A DNA stretch of 64,000 bases from Pterois miles (lineage: Eukaryota > Chordata > Actinopteri > Perciformes > Scorpaenidae): positions 11,511,501-11,575,500 of the forward strand of contig CAMQGK010000637.1 of assembly GCA_947000775.1 (NCBI GenBank), in the 5' to 3' direction. The notes under the pieces are model-generated. The model did not search any database. It was not told where the DNA came from and saw nothing but the letters and a program-made list of their open reading frames with translations. Shown here in pieces: positions 50,045 through 61,592 of this stretch. The first letter of the stretch is position 1; the number at the start of each line of letters is the position of its first letter. The position numbers and the translations under genes are program-made.

Positions 50045-51778
50045 GCCCAGAACAAGCAACCTCACCTACTTACCACAATATGAGAGAGAGAGGCAGCCAC
50101 TTGATCACTTTCTAATTTTTCATAGAAAAAACAGCAAACTGCCTTCAAATCATCCTCCACTTGAGGATGAAACCAATCTAAAAGTCTTCTTTTTCTTCCC
50201 CAGTCTTTGTTGTACTTTTGCCATATTTCGCCCACTTAAGACCTGGCATTATTAGCTAAACTCCAAATAAGCCAAAATAAGCAACTATACTTTAGAAACA
50301 ACCCCCCAAAAAAACAGTGAGTACCAATATTTGTACACAACTTTTCAGGAAAACAAGCCCAGAGTCGCTGATAATAAACAAACTTGGCGACTCTGCATGT
50401 GTTCTGTGTTTTACTGAGACATCCAACATGTAGCTACTGGTTTAAGACTTGATATTGAAAATACAGAGAAACAGTGTTTGATCACTTTACAAAACATACT
50501 TTTTTTTGAAGATTTTTCTGAGGATCTCACGACTCCAACTCACTAGAATATTCTTGGGAAATGTTTGGATGTGGCTCTGTCACAGCGTTGCCATATGAGA
50601 CAGGATCAAGATGTCTAAATCTAGCTGCTTCCTACAGTATGTGCCGTGCTTTAACTTTTCACAGTACTTTTGAAAGTGATTGTGAATTGACTGTAAGAGT
50701 GACATTGATGATAACGCAGGCCAGAGGTAAGAGAGGCCTTATAGCTCCCCCCTCCCCCATCGACAGCCATCTGTATCACTCAGGGAAAGCCTACTTTAGA
50801 CAGCTCTGCAGACCCGCTGATCCTGATGCATTTTGACACTGATGGTGCACAGAAGTGACCTTTGGGCTGTCGAGTGCACTCAAACAACACTTGCTGCGTG
50901 TGTTTATGTCCCAGAGACAGTCTAATGAGGATGTATCTGCAGCCAGCCAACTCCAGGAGCAACTGCCACCAGGGCTGTAATCACAGCTTCTTGCCTGACT
51001 CCTATCAGCTCACTCTGTCAGCGGTGGCATTCCTATGGCCCTGTAAGGACAAATCTTCCCCAGATAAACTCAAGACATATTTTTGGCATATTCGTTGGTT
51101 TGTTCAGTCAGATACAGTAATGTTACTATTTGTGAACCTGAATACACTCAAACATGTTCCTGTTTTTCAGTGTGCATTCATCTCAAACCATGTTTGTGTG
51201 GTTTTTTACAACATGCCTATATGCTGGCAGATTAATAAGGTTTACCACACACGTGTTGGGTTGGCTTGACTGAGTTTGACTCGACACGTCAGCCCAGCAC
51301 AGCAGGGATTTGCATCTCTATTAAAACAGGGCTTGAGGGTGTGCCGTGGCAAAAGGAGCAGCAGCAAAATGATGGCTAAATACCTTTCATTTCCTATATA
51401 CTTCACAATATAAGTCAGGTTATTTTTGCTACTTGCTCTCTTGCACTGCTCTCTGCAGTATTAGACATGTTTTTATTAAGAATAGCTGCTAAAAAAGCTG
51501 TTAATTTGGAGATAACCACTTCATTTCCTATGAATGTTTCACAGTAAAAGTCCCCTTTATTGTATTCAAAAGCTTTTATTATTAATCAGAAAAATCAGGA
51601 AATGGTTTTCATCAACTGTTAGTCAATGGTGCTAACATAACAACATAACTTACTAACATTGCTAAGCAACATTAACATTACTGTCGGTGTCTAGAAGCCA
51701 CAGATGCTAACAGTTTAGCAAGCTACCAAATGGGTAACATAATGAAGGAAATACAAATGTATAATGACAGAGGAGAAA
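50045..51778. other. Intronic DNA, partly unique
   Basis: About 50720-51060 is GC-balanced and repeat-free, with a 135-codon + strand open frame starting at 50862 that shows no domain, no splice logic and Cys-rich but unpatterned content. It is treated as chance. The remainder is ordinary AT-rich sequence. Confidence 0.4.
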
Positions 51779-51831
51779 GATGAGGTCAGTTATATATATG
51801 AGGTCAGTTAAAGATGAGGTCAGTTAAAAAC

Positions 51832-51920
<89 letters not shown>
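51779..51920. repeat. gatgaggtcagtta triplication and (TA)n microsatellite
   Basis: Three close copies of gatgaggtcagtta at about 51780-51826 are followed by about 43 TA units (51835-51920). It lies directly before the LINE fragment. Confidence 0.95.
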
Positions 51921-51924
<4 letters not shown>

Positions 51925-51954
51925 TATAATGTACCAAAAAATTAATTCCCATGG

Positions 51955-52205
51955 TCTCCCTTAGAGATATGATAAGAAGCTCAGCCATCCGTGAGGGACT
52001 CGGAGTAGAGCTGCTGCTCCTTGCCATGCCTCCCTAGGGAGGTGTTTCAGGCACAACCAGCTGGGAGGAGGCCACGACTAGGTGGAGAGATTATATCTCC
52101 ACACTGGCCTGGGAACGCCTATGGATCCCCCAGTCACAGCTGGTTTATGTGGCCCAGGAAAGGGAAGTTTATGGTCCCCTGCTGGAGCGGATAAGCGGTT
52201 AATGA
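51955..52205 (+). mobile_element. 3' fragment of a non-LTR retrotransposon (LINE)
   Basis: The + strand from about 52080 reads RWRDYISTLAWERLWIPQSQL...AQEREVYGPLLERISG, a degenerate C-terminal tail of the reverse-transcriptase protein of a LINE family common in fish. Upstream, 51957-52010 matches the preceding part (the region encoding a SSAIREGLGVELLL-like stretch), with the intervening block deleted. Nothing of the catalytic reverse-transcriptase core remains. The clade (Rex/RTE-type or other) is not assigned. Confidence 0.65.
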
Positions 52206-53460
52206 TGAGAGAGGCCTCCACCATTTCTGATGTCAACAAACACGTCACAAGTTGTGAACTCTGAGCTTTCAGAAACTTTCCACTTGCAAGGTCATGAATA
52301 TCACAAGAGGGGAAGTCTTCTCATGAAAACAGTAAACACGACCTCATTTGAAGGCACCATAATACAACTTCTATACATCTGAGAGCAAGACAGTAAAATA
52401 AAGGAGATTATCTGAAAGTACAAACAGGGATGACCAAACCACAGATATTCAGTTAGAAGCTACACATTCACTAAGAGCTGAACACCTCGGACCTTGCACC
52501 TTGGCCCAACTCTGGAGAAAGTCCATTTCGAGTGTGGCATGGTTTGACTCAGTGCAGCCAAAAGAGCTAATGGAAAAACCCTATATTATTCTCTCAGTAT
52601 ATTAAACCAGTGTTATGTTTTGTGTTAGGGTCGGACAAGTTTGAGATTAGAGAAATAGTTTGATTATGGTAAGTGGTATCATGGCAAATAAGAAAAACAT
52701 AAGCCGCAAATGAAACCTTAATGGGCAGTAGCATACAACAGCTCAAACGTTTGGAGCTGGGAATGACAATTGTGGAGCATTCTGGGGTGGTGGCGCAATT
52801 TTTAGGGTAGCGTACGGCGCGACGGTGGACTGTCAGTGGCCTGTTCATCTGTCATCTGTCAATTGTTCATCATTGGAAATGATTAAAGTATGTGCAAAAG
52901 ACAAATACCAAAAAGAGGAGCTGACAGAGGCAACGGGGTGTTATATTACAAAACTGACATTCCTTCTACCTTTATCTTGCTAAATAAAACCCATAACATT
53001 AGTCTACCCTTCTGTCTGACTGTATACAATATATACTAAAATTCATCGGCAGTTCTTTTCACATTTGCGGTAAACAGCCCGTGGATGGCCGTCTCACCCT
53101 TTACCCTCCAAATATGTCCAAAAAGTAAGTTTCCATATCTCACCTCAACATCGCATCCACAGTGTTACCTCACACCTCACTGTCAAACTGTTTCACCTCA
53201 GAAGTTATAAAATATCTTCTCTTAATTCACACGATTGGTTAAGGGAGCCATTTCACTCTTTAATTAACACCACATACAGCATGATTTCTGCAGGGAGGAC
53301 GTGTCCCTGTTAATATGTGACAGCCCGTCATCACCTTACGTGGCTGTCATAAAACATAAATGTGCTTGATTTTAAGTTAAAGTGATTACCTTAATATTGA
53401 TGAAAACATTGACTAAAGTATTGTATGTAAGTATTTATCTCCTGGAAGCGTTGGAAGTGG
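52206..53460. other. Intronic DNA without recognised features
   Basis: No repeat or exon recognised between the LINE fragment and the nested transposon pair. Confidence 0.4.
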
Positions 53461-53928
53461 CAAGGGCTGCAACTAACAATTGTTTTCATTATCAGATAAT
53501 CTGATAACCAATTACGTGTTTAGTTTAGTGAACATCCTCCATCCTGTCCTGTCTTGTTTTGTCTGACCAACAATAGAGCTGGGCAATATATCAATATTAT
53601 ATATATATATATATAATATTGTTATTTTGTCCTGGTTTATTCCAGGTAATATTTTGTAAAACCAATAGTCGACCCTAAAATATTGTTGCCATATCAATAT
53701 CGAGGTATTTTAGCAAAACACTGTGATATTTGATTTTCTACATATCGCCCAGCCCTAACCAACAGTCTAACACACAACGATATTCAGTTCACAATATACA
53801 CCAAAATAAGCAGCAAATCCTCATTGGAGAAGCTAGAGGGAGAGAAGGTAAAAAAAAAATTAATCCATTATCAAAAACGCTGGAGATTAAATCAACAAAT
53901 CGATTGAGTCTAATTGTTTCAGCTCTAG
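53461..53928. mobile_element. Older hAT-like repeat interrupted by a younger MITE
   Basis: Ends caagggctgcaac (53461-53473) and, inverted, ctagagctgaaac (53916-53928) match at 10 of 13 positions. Its interior (gtcttgttttgtctgaccaacag...gatattcagtt) matches the repeat at 31780-32065. The interior is cut by the MITE at 53574-53757. No target duplication is recognisable for this outer element, which fits greater age. Confidence 0.7.
53574..53757. mobile_element. 184-bp hAT MITE with 8-bp target duplication, nested
   Basis: Terminal inverted repeats tagagctgggcaatat (53574-53589) and its counterpart at 53742-53757 match 14 of 16. Flanks accaacaa (53566-53573) and accaacag (53758-53765) match 7 of 8. 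Removing the element restores the uninterrupted sequence gtctgaccaacagtctaa expected from the outer repeat family. An AT-rich near-palindrome (atatattatatatat...) sits near the left end. Confidence 0.88.
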
Positions 53929-54613
53929 AACAGACTCCTGGAGACAGCCCCCTCCATCCTGATCAGTGAAGCAGACTCAGACTCTGATAATGTAATCTCA
54001 GTGATAGAGCTGATTTAACAGAGCTGGTAAGGACAAAAATGGAACAAGTAGTTGTTTAAAAAGAAGAAAATGGACGAAGTTTGGGTAAAACATTCTGCTG
54101 TGAATCCAACCCTGAAGGACAAGACGGTGTAAGCACAGATAGGAGACGGTCTATGTAGCTCTTTTATTTCCACTCCTGGGCGAGACTGTGTGGATGTTTG
54201 TTGTGCTGGAAGAAGTGAAGCAGCACCGACAGCAGTCAGTGTGAAATCTCAGCGCCACACTTCACTTTATCTGCCCTGACTGTTCTCTGGGGAGGGCGTT
54301 GCACCATTAAATATTCACATAGCACTTGCAGGACATCACCTTAGGAGACGTTTACCTGGCCAACACCTGTCCAATCTTTGTCTTCTATCAGAGTGCGCTT
54401 TGACAGGTTTAGCAGAATAGAGGGTCTCCTTGGAGGTCTTTAACCTTGGCATGAAGGGCAGATGAAACCTCTTGTGTGGGCTGTCTCTCTCCAGCACAAT
54501 ACCAACTTCACAATCAAATATGACTGTACCCATGCTGTTTTACTCCCTCAACCAAAGAGACTCATCAGACTCCTCTCATTGTATGTCCCTTTGTTGACAC
54601 AGCAGAAACTATA

Positions 54614-55270
54614 TTAAAGGGCAAGTCCATTATTTTTGAGTTTTTTGAGGTTTTTGTATCATTCTGTAACTTCACAGTGGTGTTTCATATGTAATTCAAA
54701 TCCAAACATTAAAATTTTGTTCAAAGTATGTATATTTAAGTGTCAAAATGCTGGCCCTTCTAAAAACGTTTTCCCACATGACCTGACTTGAGGTTTTCAC
54801 ATGATATTGCTGCTACTTATGCAGTATCTATACATCCTTATAGTCAGAGTATTAATGTAATATACTTTAACTTGGATGGCGGTTGGCACGCTCCCAGTTT
54901 GGTGAAGCACACAGAAGTACCAGCACAGAAGCTGAGCAATGCACTGCTGTGGACGTCACCTTAGTTCAGGTCTGAAAGAATAACACAAACAAACCTACCG
55001 ATCAAAATAGTGGTAGATATGCAACTCCTGTGTTCTGCCAGGTAAAAATTATTGTTTTTGTGTTTGAAGTATGGCTTTCATGGTATGGCCAAGGTAAAGC
55101 TGTGACAATATTCTCAATATTGTGCTCAATTTATCTGATATAAAAAAAATTAAGGGGCTAAACTATGTTTTTCTGTTGCTCCTGTCCACAGCTGCCTTAC
55201 CTCGCCCATCAGACAGCCCGTTCTGACAGTAACTGAAGCTGTTTTATCGTGGCCTTCAAAACCAATTCAG
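54614..55270. repeat. Fragments related to the 20489-21364 MITE family
   Basis: Starts at TTAA plus agggcaagt (54614-54626). About 54885-54960 (cacgctcccagtttgg...aagctgagcaatgcactgctgtggac) parallels 20545-20620. A further block at 55185-55265 (tgtccacagctgccttacc) looks like part of the same or a sister family in inverse orientation. Boundaries are uncertain. Confidence 0.5.
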
Positions 55271-56070
55271 TCATTTTACCTCGGAGAGTGCACTGTATAT
55301 ATACAACCACATCCACACAACAACATCCAAACTAACCCTTTCGGTTATTTCCATTAGCACAGCCAACTTTGACTCAGCTAGCATTCACATTATTCACATC
55401 TTATTGATTAGCTTCGATTAGCTTACTTTGGAAACCTTCATCACTGCTTTTTGCAACAGCTGAGTAGCTGTGTCCATTTGAAAAGCATAACAGCTGCTTC
55501 CTCGTTCAGTGACTGTCCTTTTGCAATGATTGAGGACAGAGTCACTCTATAGGGGAGAAGTTTGTATAAAAAAGAATAGCACTCATTTACCAGTTCTTCA
55601 CCACCAAAATGCCAGCTGAATGTATTTTCTCCTGCAAAATGCCCTGCTGATTGGGTGACAAATGATCGGTAGGACACCCAGTTAAAAGTGCAACATATTT
55701 GAGGCACCAACACTGAAACCTCATTATTCTGTAACAGTGACATGTTTGGGATTTAGTTGGGTCAGTTTTACTCACTTTCTGTATGTCCATGGATTACCAT
55801 TATGTCTTGATTCCCAATTATTCTCCATGTTGGCAGGTGGGAGAAATCTGTGGAGTGAAAACGGTTCCAGCTCAGTTTTGTTAAATCATTACTCTGGTGC
55901 AATTTCCAAGGGCAATATATAGAAACTCTAATAATCTCATTAGTGGGACTTTCAGTTTGCCAATTAGCATTCAACCTTGAAGTTTCATACACTGACAAAA
56001 GTCACCATCTGTCAACACAATGCAGGGCTGCCCTCTGTGATGATGATGTGCTCACAGCTCTCTGACTGTG
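55271..56070. other. Last intronic segment before hs6st3 exon 2
   Basis: Free of recognised repeats. It could hold branch point and splicing enhancer sequences, but none is certain. The open frame entering the exon from 55977 is intronic read-through, because its residues before the Arg of RNFYY do not resemble the family. Confidence 0.5.
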
Positions 56071-56086
56071 TTTGTTTTGGCTGCAG
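56071..56086 (+). promoter_or_regulatory. hs6st3: 3' splice site of the hs6st3 terminal exon
   Basis: A T-rich stretch (tttgttttgg) runs into ctgcag, with the exon starting at 56087. Codon homology to HS6STs begins exactly here: the Arg of RNFYY is completed by the first exon base, so the intron is phase 2. The open frame continues upstream of this point for about 36 codons, but that part has no resemblance to the family. This supports an intron-exon border rather than an upstream start codon. Confidence 0.9.
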
Positions 56087-56855
56087 GAACTTCTACTACA
56101 TCACCATGCTGCGAGACCCAGTCTCCCGCTACCTGAGCGAGTGGAAGCACGTCCAACGCGGAGCCACGTGGAAGACCGCCCTCCATATGTGTGACGGACG
56201 CTCGCCCACCCAGGACGAGCTGCCCACCTGCTACAGCGGGGATGACTGGTCCGGTGTCACCCTGACAGAGTTCATGAACTGCCCGTCCAACCTGGCCAAC
56301 AACCGGCAGGTCCGCATGCTGGCCGACTTGAGCCTGGTGGGCTGCTACAACCTGTCCTCTATGAACGAGAGCCAACGCAACCACATCCTTTTGAGCAGCG
56401 CCATGAGCAACCTGAAGAACATGGCTTTCTACGGCCTGACCGAGTTCCAACGCAAGACGCAGTACCTGTTTGAGCGGACGTTCAGCCTGCGCTTCATCTC
56501 AGCATTCACGCAGATCAACAGCACGCGAGCTGCCAACGTGGACCTGAGCGAGGCCGTGCGCAGACGCATTGAGGACCTCAACTATTTGGACGTGCAGTTG
56601 TACGAGTACGCCAAGGACCTGTTCCTCCAGCGTTTCCAGTTCACCCGCCAGAGGGAGCACCAGGAGGTGCGCTTGAAGAGGCGCGAGGAGAGGCGTTGGC
56701 TGAGGGAACAAAAAGAGCAGGGCAGGCCGTGGCCTCCCAAACACAGAGGAGGAGGAAATGGAGGTGGGAGAAGGGGAGGAGGGTTGGAGAAAGGGACCGA
56801 CGGTGACTTCCCCACCACCACTGAGGACTACACAAGCCAAGTGGCTCGTTGGTGA
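56087..56855 (+). CDS. hs6st3: Heparan-sulfate 6-O-sulfotransferase 3, terminal coding exon
   Basis: Golgi type II membrane enzyme that transfers sulfate from PAPS to the 6-O position of glucosamine in heparan sulfate, tuning FGF and other growth-factor signalling. The exon encodes 255 residues plus the last base of a split Arg codon (phase 2), ending at TGA 56853-56855. The acceptor is a T-rich tract followed by ctgcag at 56081-56086. Visible features are the 3'-phosphate PAPS-binding segment LRDPVSRYLSEW (Arg at 56112, Ser at 56124), the HVQRGATWK block, NLANNRQVRMLADLSLVGCYNL, GLTEFQRKTQYLFERTF, three N-glycosylation sequons (NLS, NES, NST) and a charged, probably helical tail. The start RNFYYITMLRDPVSRYLSEW and the end TEDYTSQVARW fit HS6ST3 better than HS6ST1 (ending near EKW) or HS6ST2 (Gln/Asn-rich tail). 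A Gly/Arg-rich insert lies just before the C-terminus. The 5'-PAPS loop and catalytic His of the family belong to exon 1, outside the window. A fish duplicate (3a or 3b) cannot be distinguished. Confidence 0.95.
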
Positions 56856-59160
56856 GGCTTTGGTCTGAAGAGAGAGGAGCAAGAGAGAGATTCCTCACAG
56901 ACCTGTTTAAACCTTTGAATCTCTCTTGCACATCCTATGTCTCTCTTTTTGCCTCACCATTAATCTGTCTCCTGCATCTGTCTGTTTCTCAGCTTCAGTG
57001 TGATCCGAGTGCTCTGCTGTTTCTTTATGAAAACTGCCAAGTCTGCGAGTCTTACAGCAGCTCTGCCTTGGAGTGCCCTTTGGTGTCTTAAATCTTTAAA
57101 TGCTGTTTATACTTTTTTTGTTTTGTTTTGGTCATTTGATTTTTGCCTTGGTTATTTCAATGTATTGAATAAGACAGTAAGCTGAGGTGAAAAAAGAAAA
57201 AAAAAATTGATCAAAAGAAGCTGCCATAGACTGCATTGCTTTTAATTTTGACATTCAAAGCAAAACTGTTGAATGTCACTGAAGTCTTTGTTGCAACTGG
57301 CAGAAAACCATTTGAAAGATGTAGTTATAGATGGTTGCATGTCACACGTCCACATTATACTGACAATTGAGCTGAGTGAGTTTCCAAGATATACAGTACT
57401 GTAAGCCAAAGTTAATTTAAAAAAAACAATGTATTTATTTTATTTAATGACAATGAAACCTTCTCTAAAGACCATGCTGTATGCATGCAGTAACCATGTT
57501 TTAAACCAAATTATAGAAGACTATATCTGATGCTTATATTTTGGTTACAGTCCAATATATATTATTTTCTCAAGTGCAATACCATGCCGACATTAACAGG
57601 TCTCCCAAAGATAACATGCACACATAAAGCCAGTCACAAAGAGGCCATCTTTGTTCAGCAAAATAACTTCAGTCTTTCTCCATAGTTAGGGTAGAGCATT
57701 TTGTTTTTTACATGAGAAAAGGAAACAGGTTCTGTGTGATGAGAAAAGCAGATTTTGTGAGTAATTCATTTTGTGAAGTAGTGGGTTGTGGAGATAAAAA
57801 AAAAAAAGTTGGTAAATAGTACAGGTGATGAAATGTGTCAGTGTGGCTGGTGTGTGGCCCGACTGTGAATGAGATGATCAGCATTCAGCCCTCACGCCCC
57901 TCCCCGTCACACTGGCTGCTTTTACATGTTTGTAGAGCTGAAGGCAACTGCACTGTGGGCAGCGAGAGCACTTTAATGCCAGCAGAGCTCCAGCCCACAA
58001 AGACCAGCCTCAAAGCCGATAGTCGAAAAATAAAACATGCCTGTCATTTATTCTGCCCGACTGTTTCCAGTCCCTCAAATCCAATCAGCGTGGCAATATG
58101 TGAAGATAAAAGAGGGTTTGTTTTTATCTGCTTAAATAGGCTTCAGTGATGCTTTTTATGCCTCTTATCTCACATTCACTCCAAATCCCTACTTATCAAA
58201 TTTAATGTTCGCTAAATGTCAACACTGAAGTGTAACGGCTGCTGCTATTTTAACATTTCTCGTGTTTCTTCTCTGATTGCAGTTACTTATGAAATACCTC
58301 AGATGGCACCGTTTTGTTCCATTGTAAAGAATCACCTGTGTTTCATCTTGTTTGAGTGATTCATGCAGCTTGTGCAGTCAATGTGAATGAATACAGGTTT
58401 GAGCTGTCAGGAGTTGTATGGGTGCACTTGTCTGTACGGATGCACTTAGTCTGAGTTGAGTGAGTGTGTGAATGAATGGAAGAGAACACAGACGAGGTGT
58501 ATGGCACGTTGATAACACTTGATCAAATAGAGCCACAGCTCTCAATATTGAATCATTCTTTGTAGGATATATAACTGAATTTGTGAAGCTTGTGTTGAAA
58601 TAGATTGGTGACAAAAAATGACTGATAAGCTGCTACTTTAGTACTTTATACATTTCGGTGACATGTTAAACTGAACATGCAACATGAAAACATTTCTTAT
58701 GTCTTATTTAGACAAATCCAATTATAGAAAATAACATATGTTCTGCATAATGCTTAATTATGTTGTATCATATTACTTATGTTATATAAGTATGTTAAAT
58801 GATACTAGATAAACAACGATCAATATTTGGGAGAAAGAACACATTTTCTGATGTATTTATTAAGAATTTAACCCTCAAAAACTCTAGTATATTAGAGTAT
58901 ATATTATATTTTAGTACATCAGTGTAAAAATATGAAAATGCAAGTAACTCAATTACTTAATTATATTTAAATTCAGAAGTAAAATAAATAAATGCAGTTG
59001 TTCATGTAAATAAGCTGATTGAGAAAATGTGTTTTAGGGTCCTTTAAGTAAATTTTGATGGCAGGATAATTACTTGTGTATTATTACATTTTTCAGTAAA
59101 GGCTTGACTTGTCATAGTAAGAAAAGCACAGGTGTAAAAGATAAAATGAAAAATTACTGA
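56856..59160 (+). other. hs6st3: hs6st3 3' UTR and downstream DNA
   Basis: Follows the stop codon directly. The first 300 bases are moderately CT-rich, then the sequence becomes AT-rich like typical long vertebrate 3' UTRs. AATAAA hexamers occur at 58029-58034 and 58983-58988, but neither has an obviously strong GT-rich downstream element. No repeat family was recognised between 56856 and about 58800. The transcript end is not determinable from sequence alone. Confidence 0.5.
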
Positions 59161-59164
59161 ATTA

Positions 59165-59420
59165 AGAAGAAGAAGAAGAAGATCTCCTTTATTAGTTACA
59201 AGGGAAAGAAACACACACATCATGCATTAATGGAGAGATGTCAGAGTGAAGGGGCTGCTCCTGACAAGCGCCCCGGGAGGTGGGGGGTTGGGGGCCTTGC
59301 CCGGGGGCACCTGGGGGGGCCAAGAGGGAAAAAGGGACCCTCCAAAATTTTTGTCCATGTGGGACTTGAACGGTGACCCATCGGTTCCCAAGCCACTCCC
59401 TACAGACTGAGCTACTGCCG
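59165..59420 (-). mobile_element. tRNA-derived SINE, family B, degraded or mis-assembled
   Basis: Matches the other family B copies at both ends: the GAA run at 59167-59181, the ggagagatgtcagagtg block, and gttcccaagccactccctacagactgagctactgccg at the tRNA-like end. The middle (about 59265-59345) has stretched G and A runs where the other copies are ordinary mixed sequence. This may be a sequence artefact rather than true divergence. Confidence 0.8.
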
Positions 59421-59738
59421 AATTACATATATTTACTGCATTTTCAGGGTCCTGGTCACGTCGTTGATGAATGATATTGGTAGCTCCTGTGCTTTTATGA
59501 CCAAGAATGCTAATTCTATTGTTATTAGACAGGGAGGATTTTGTTTTAAATTTCTAATGGCCAAAAGGACGTTTATTTTGGATATTTCTTTTAATAAATC
59601 AACATGCAGCACTGCTGTGTGACAAGCTGTAGGAATTACAATGTTCCCCCGGTGACAGATGGCGCATGAAGACTGCATGAGCGCTAGAAGTGCTATGTGG
59701 CTATTAATGAAACCCCAGTTGTAAATGTGCTACATACC

Positions 59739-59742
<4 letters not shown>

Positions 59743-59781
<39 letters not shown>

Positions 59782-59845
59782 TTATCTATCTCTATATATC
59801 TATATATCTATATATAGATATATATAGATAGATAGATATAGATTA
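59743..59845. repeat. (TG)n tract followed by TATAGATA near-palindrome
   Basis: About 18 TG units (59743-59779), then a 60-base sequence built of tatc/gata units that reads almost the same on both strands around 59815 (…ctatatatagatatatag…). It could form a cruciform. Confidence 0.9.
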
Positions 59846-61592
59846 TTGTACTGTAAATAACACCAGTGTGTCTGTGTAATAAAGCTATGACACCACAGCT
59901 CAACAGATCGGAGAAGAAGACTAATATGCACATCTCAATCAGCTGTGTGTTCCCACCTGCAATTAATGGTTTCCATGGAGATGGTAACTGAAGAGTGACT
60001 CCTGATTCAGACAGTTAATTTAATAGAGATTAAACTGAGAGGCACCACTCAAACTCTAGTTTATTACTAAAACATACTTCCCATTGCTAGATTGTTAAAC
60101 TGAGAGAGAGAGAGAGAGCGGACTCTGCTCAACACATTGTGAGAAGTAGAGTAAGCTAAAAAATAAAATAAGAAAAGGTCCCTTTTTCTGTTTTGCTTCT
60201 GAAATTTCTGGTCTCAGTTAATATTGCAGTCAGCAGGGTAGTTGGATGGCACTCCTGTTACTGTGAGGCTCATAACACAACATGTGTAAGTCGATTTGCT
60301 TAGATAGATATGTTGTTCTACATGTTGATTGAAGTATTATGTATGAAGAGTGAAAATTGTGGAGTAAGATGACTTTGAAGACAAATTTTCAGCGTACAGC
60401 AGCTTAAGCCCATTCTGTGTGTGATGTCCCACATTCCATCCATCCATATGAATGAAAACCAGTCACAAAAAAATGAATAAATTATGAAAGATGCAAATGC
60501 TAAAAGTACTTCCTGATGTCCTTAATGAGATGAATGTTTTGAACATAGAAAACGTTTCTACGTAAATTGTATTAATATAGTTTGGTGCCAAAAAACAATG
60601 AAGAACATTGCTGCTAACCAGCAATCCCATCAATTACATCTATGCATCCACTGCCTTAGCATAATTAACAACATACTGCATGGTGATAGAGAGCTCACAT
60701 TTAAAGGCTGAGAATTATGAACAAAACGTTTTCAGAATAGAGATTTTATTTATTTCTCAGTCACTGTTGCCACACTGAACACAAATAAAGGACATTTCAG
60801 CTGCTGAGTAATTATGAATAAGTATACTTTTGAATTTCAAGCTTATTATTTATTTGTGACTTCTTGATATTTGTTTTCCCCAAATGATGTCCTAAAAGAC
60901 TTTCCACCAATTTTGAAATATGAAAAGTGAAAACTCTCAGACTATGGTGTAAATAAAGTGATGAGGGAGAAAAAGCCAACATGGATTTTCACTCTAAATT
61001 TTACTGACATTTCCAAAAAAGTGTGACATGCCGCTTTGTTAAAGGAGCATTTTAATGAACTTGTACTGCCACTTCATATCTCCGAGAAGCTGATTAATCT
61101 GTATTTATTTGTTTGTTTATATAATTTCAACTGTTGCTAAAGAATGGCTTTGTCTGGTGAAATATACCAGTATTACCAACACCTCAGTGAAAATGGAGGA
61201 GAGCTTTCTTAGTGTAAGAATTTCTATGTACATGTTAAAAGTCTTGTGATGAAATGAACAGCCTAAAAGCCTTTTGGTGTGTAATATGTAATCTGCCATT
61301 TTGTCAGACCTGAAAAAAATGAGTGAATTCTGCTTAAGATATCAGAAATAAATGCATTGAATGGCTATGACATTATGATGTGGTTGCTTTCATGTTTGTA
61401 ACTTAGATATATGAATATATGTTTTTAGGTGTTTTTGCAGTAACTTTGAGAGTACCTAAAAGTACCTAAAAGTCACACTTGAGTAAAAGTATAGATATCT
61501 AACCCGAAAATGACTTCAGTAGAAGTTAAAGTCACCTATTACAATATTAGTAATGGTATTAGTAATATGTAAGTGTCTGATATTTACTGTAA
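59846..61592. other. AT-rich downstream DNA, possibly distal 3' UTR
   Basis: 60100-60118 is a short (GA)n run. 60690-61380 is uniform AT-rich sequence with several AATAAA hexamers, including the candidate signal at 61347. 61437-61540 (gagtacctaaaagtacctaaaagtc, gagtaaaagtatagatatc) looks like a common fish repeat. No coding exon was seen. Confidence 0.4.
61347..61352 (+). terminator. Candidate distal poly(A) signal
   Basis: AATAAA followed about 25-50 bases later by a GT/T-rich stretch (tgtggttgctttcatgtttg), the usual arrangement of a cleavage and polyadenylation site. It lies about 4.5 kb after the hs6st3 stop codon. A long 3' UTR is plausible for this gene, but several other AATAAA hexamers compete (58029, 58983, 59878), so this is only a candidate. 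Confidence 0.22.

Larger units (their letters stand above)
1..56086 (+). other. hs6st3: Long intron upstream of hs6st3 exon 2 (3' portion)
   Basis: No other exon-like or conserved coding sequence was found in this stretch on either strand apart from transposase remnants. Vertebrate HS6ST3 genes typically have two coding exons separated by a very large intron, so the whole stretch is inferred to be intronic. It is AT-rich and carries many transposable elements, in contrast with the GC-rich exon. A small unrecognised gene or non-coding RNA inside the intron cannot be excluded. Confidence 0.7.

Noticed and set aside
50862..51269. 135-codon open frame with many Cys residues
   Set aside because: No domain, no signal peptide logic, no splice context. 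The length is within chance expectation for 64 kb.
55977..56086. An ATG at 55977 giving a continuous 292-codon frame into hs6st3
   Set aside because: The first 36 residues do not resemble HS6STs, and a strong acceptor with exact onset of homology lies at 56086. The true start is in exon 1 outside the window.
56052..56931. Several long open frames antisense to, or in other frames of, hs6st3 exon 2
   Set aside because: They mirror the GC-rich codon pattern of the real exon and have no family similarity.
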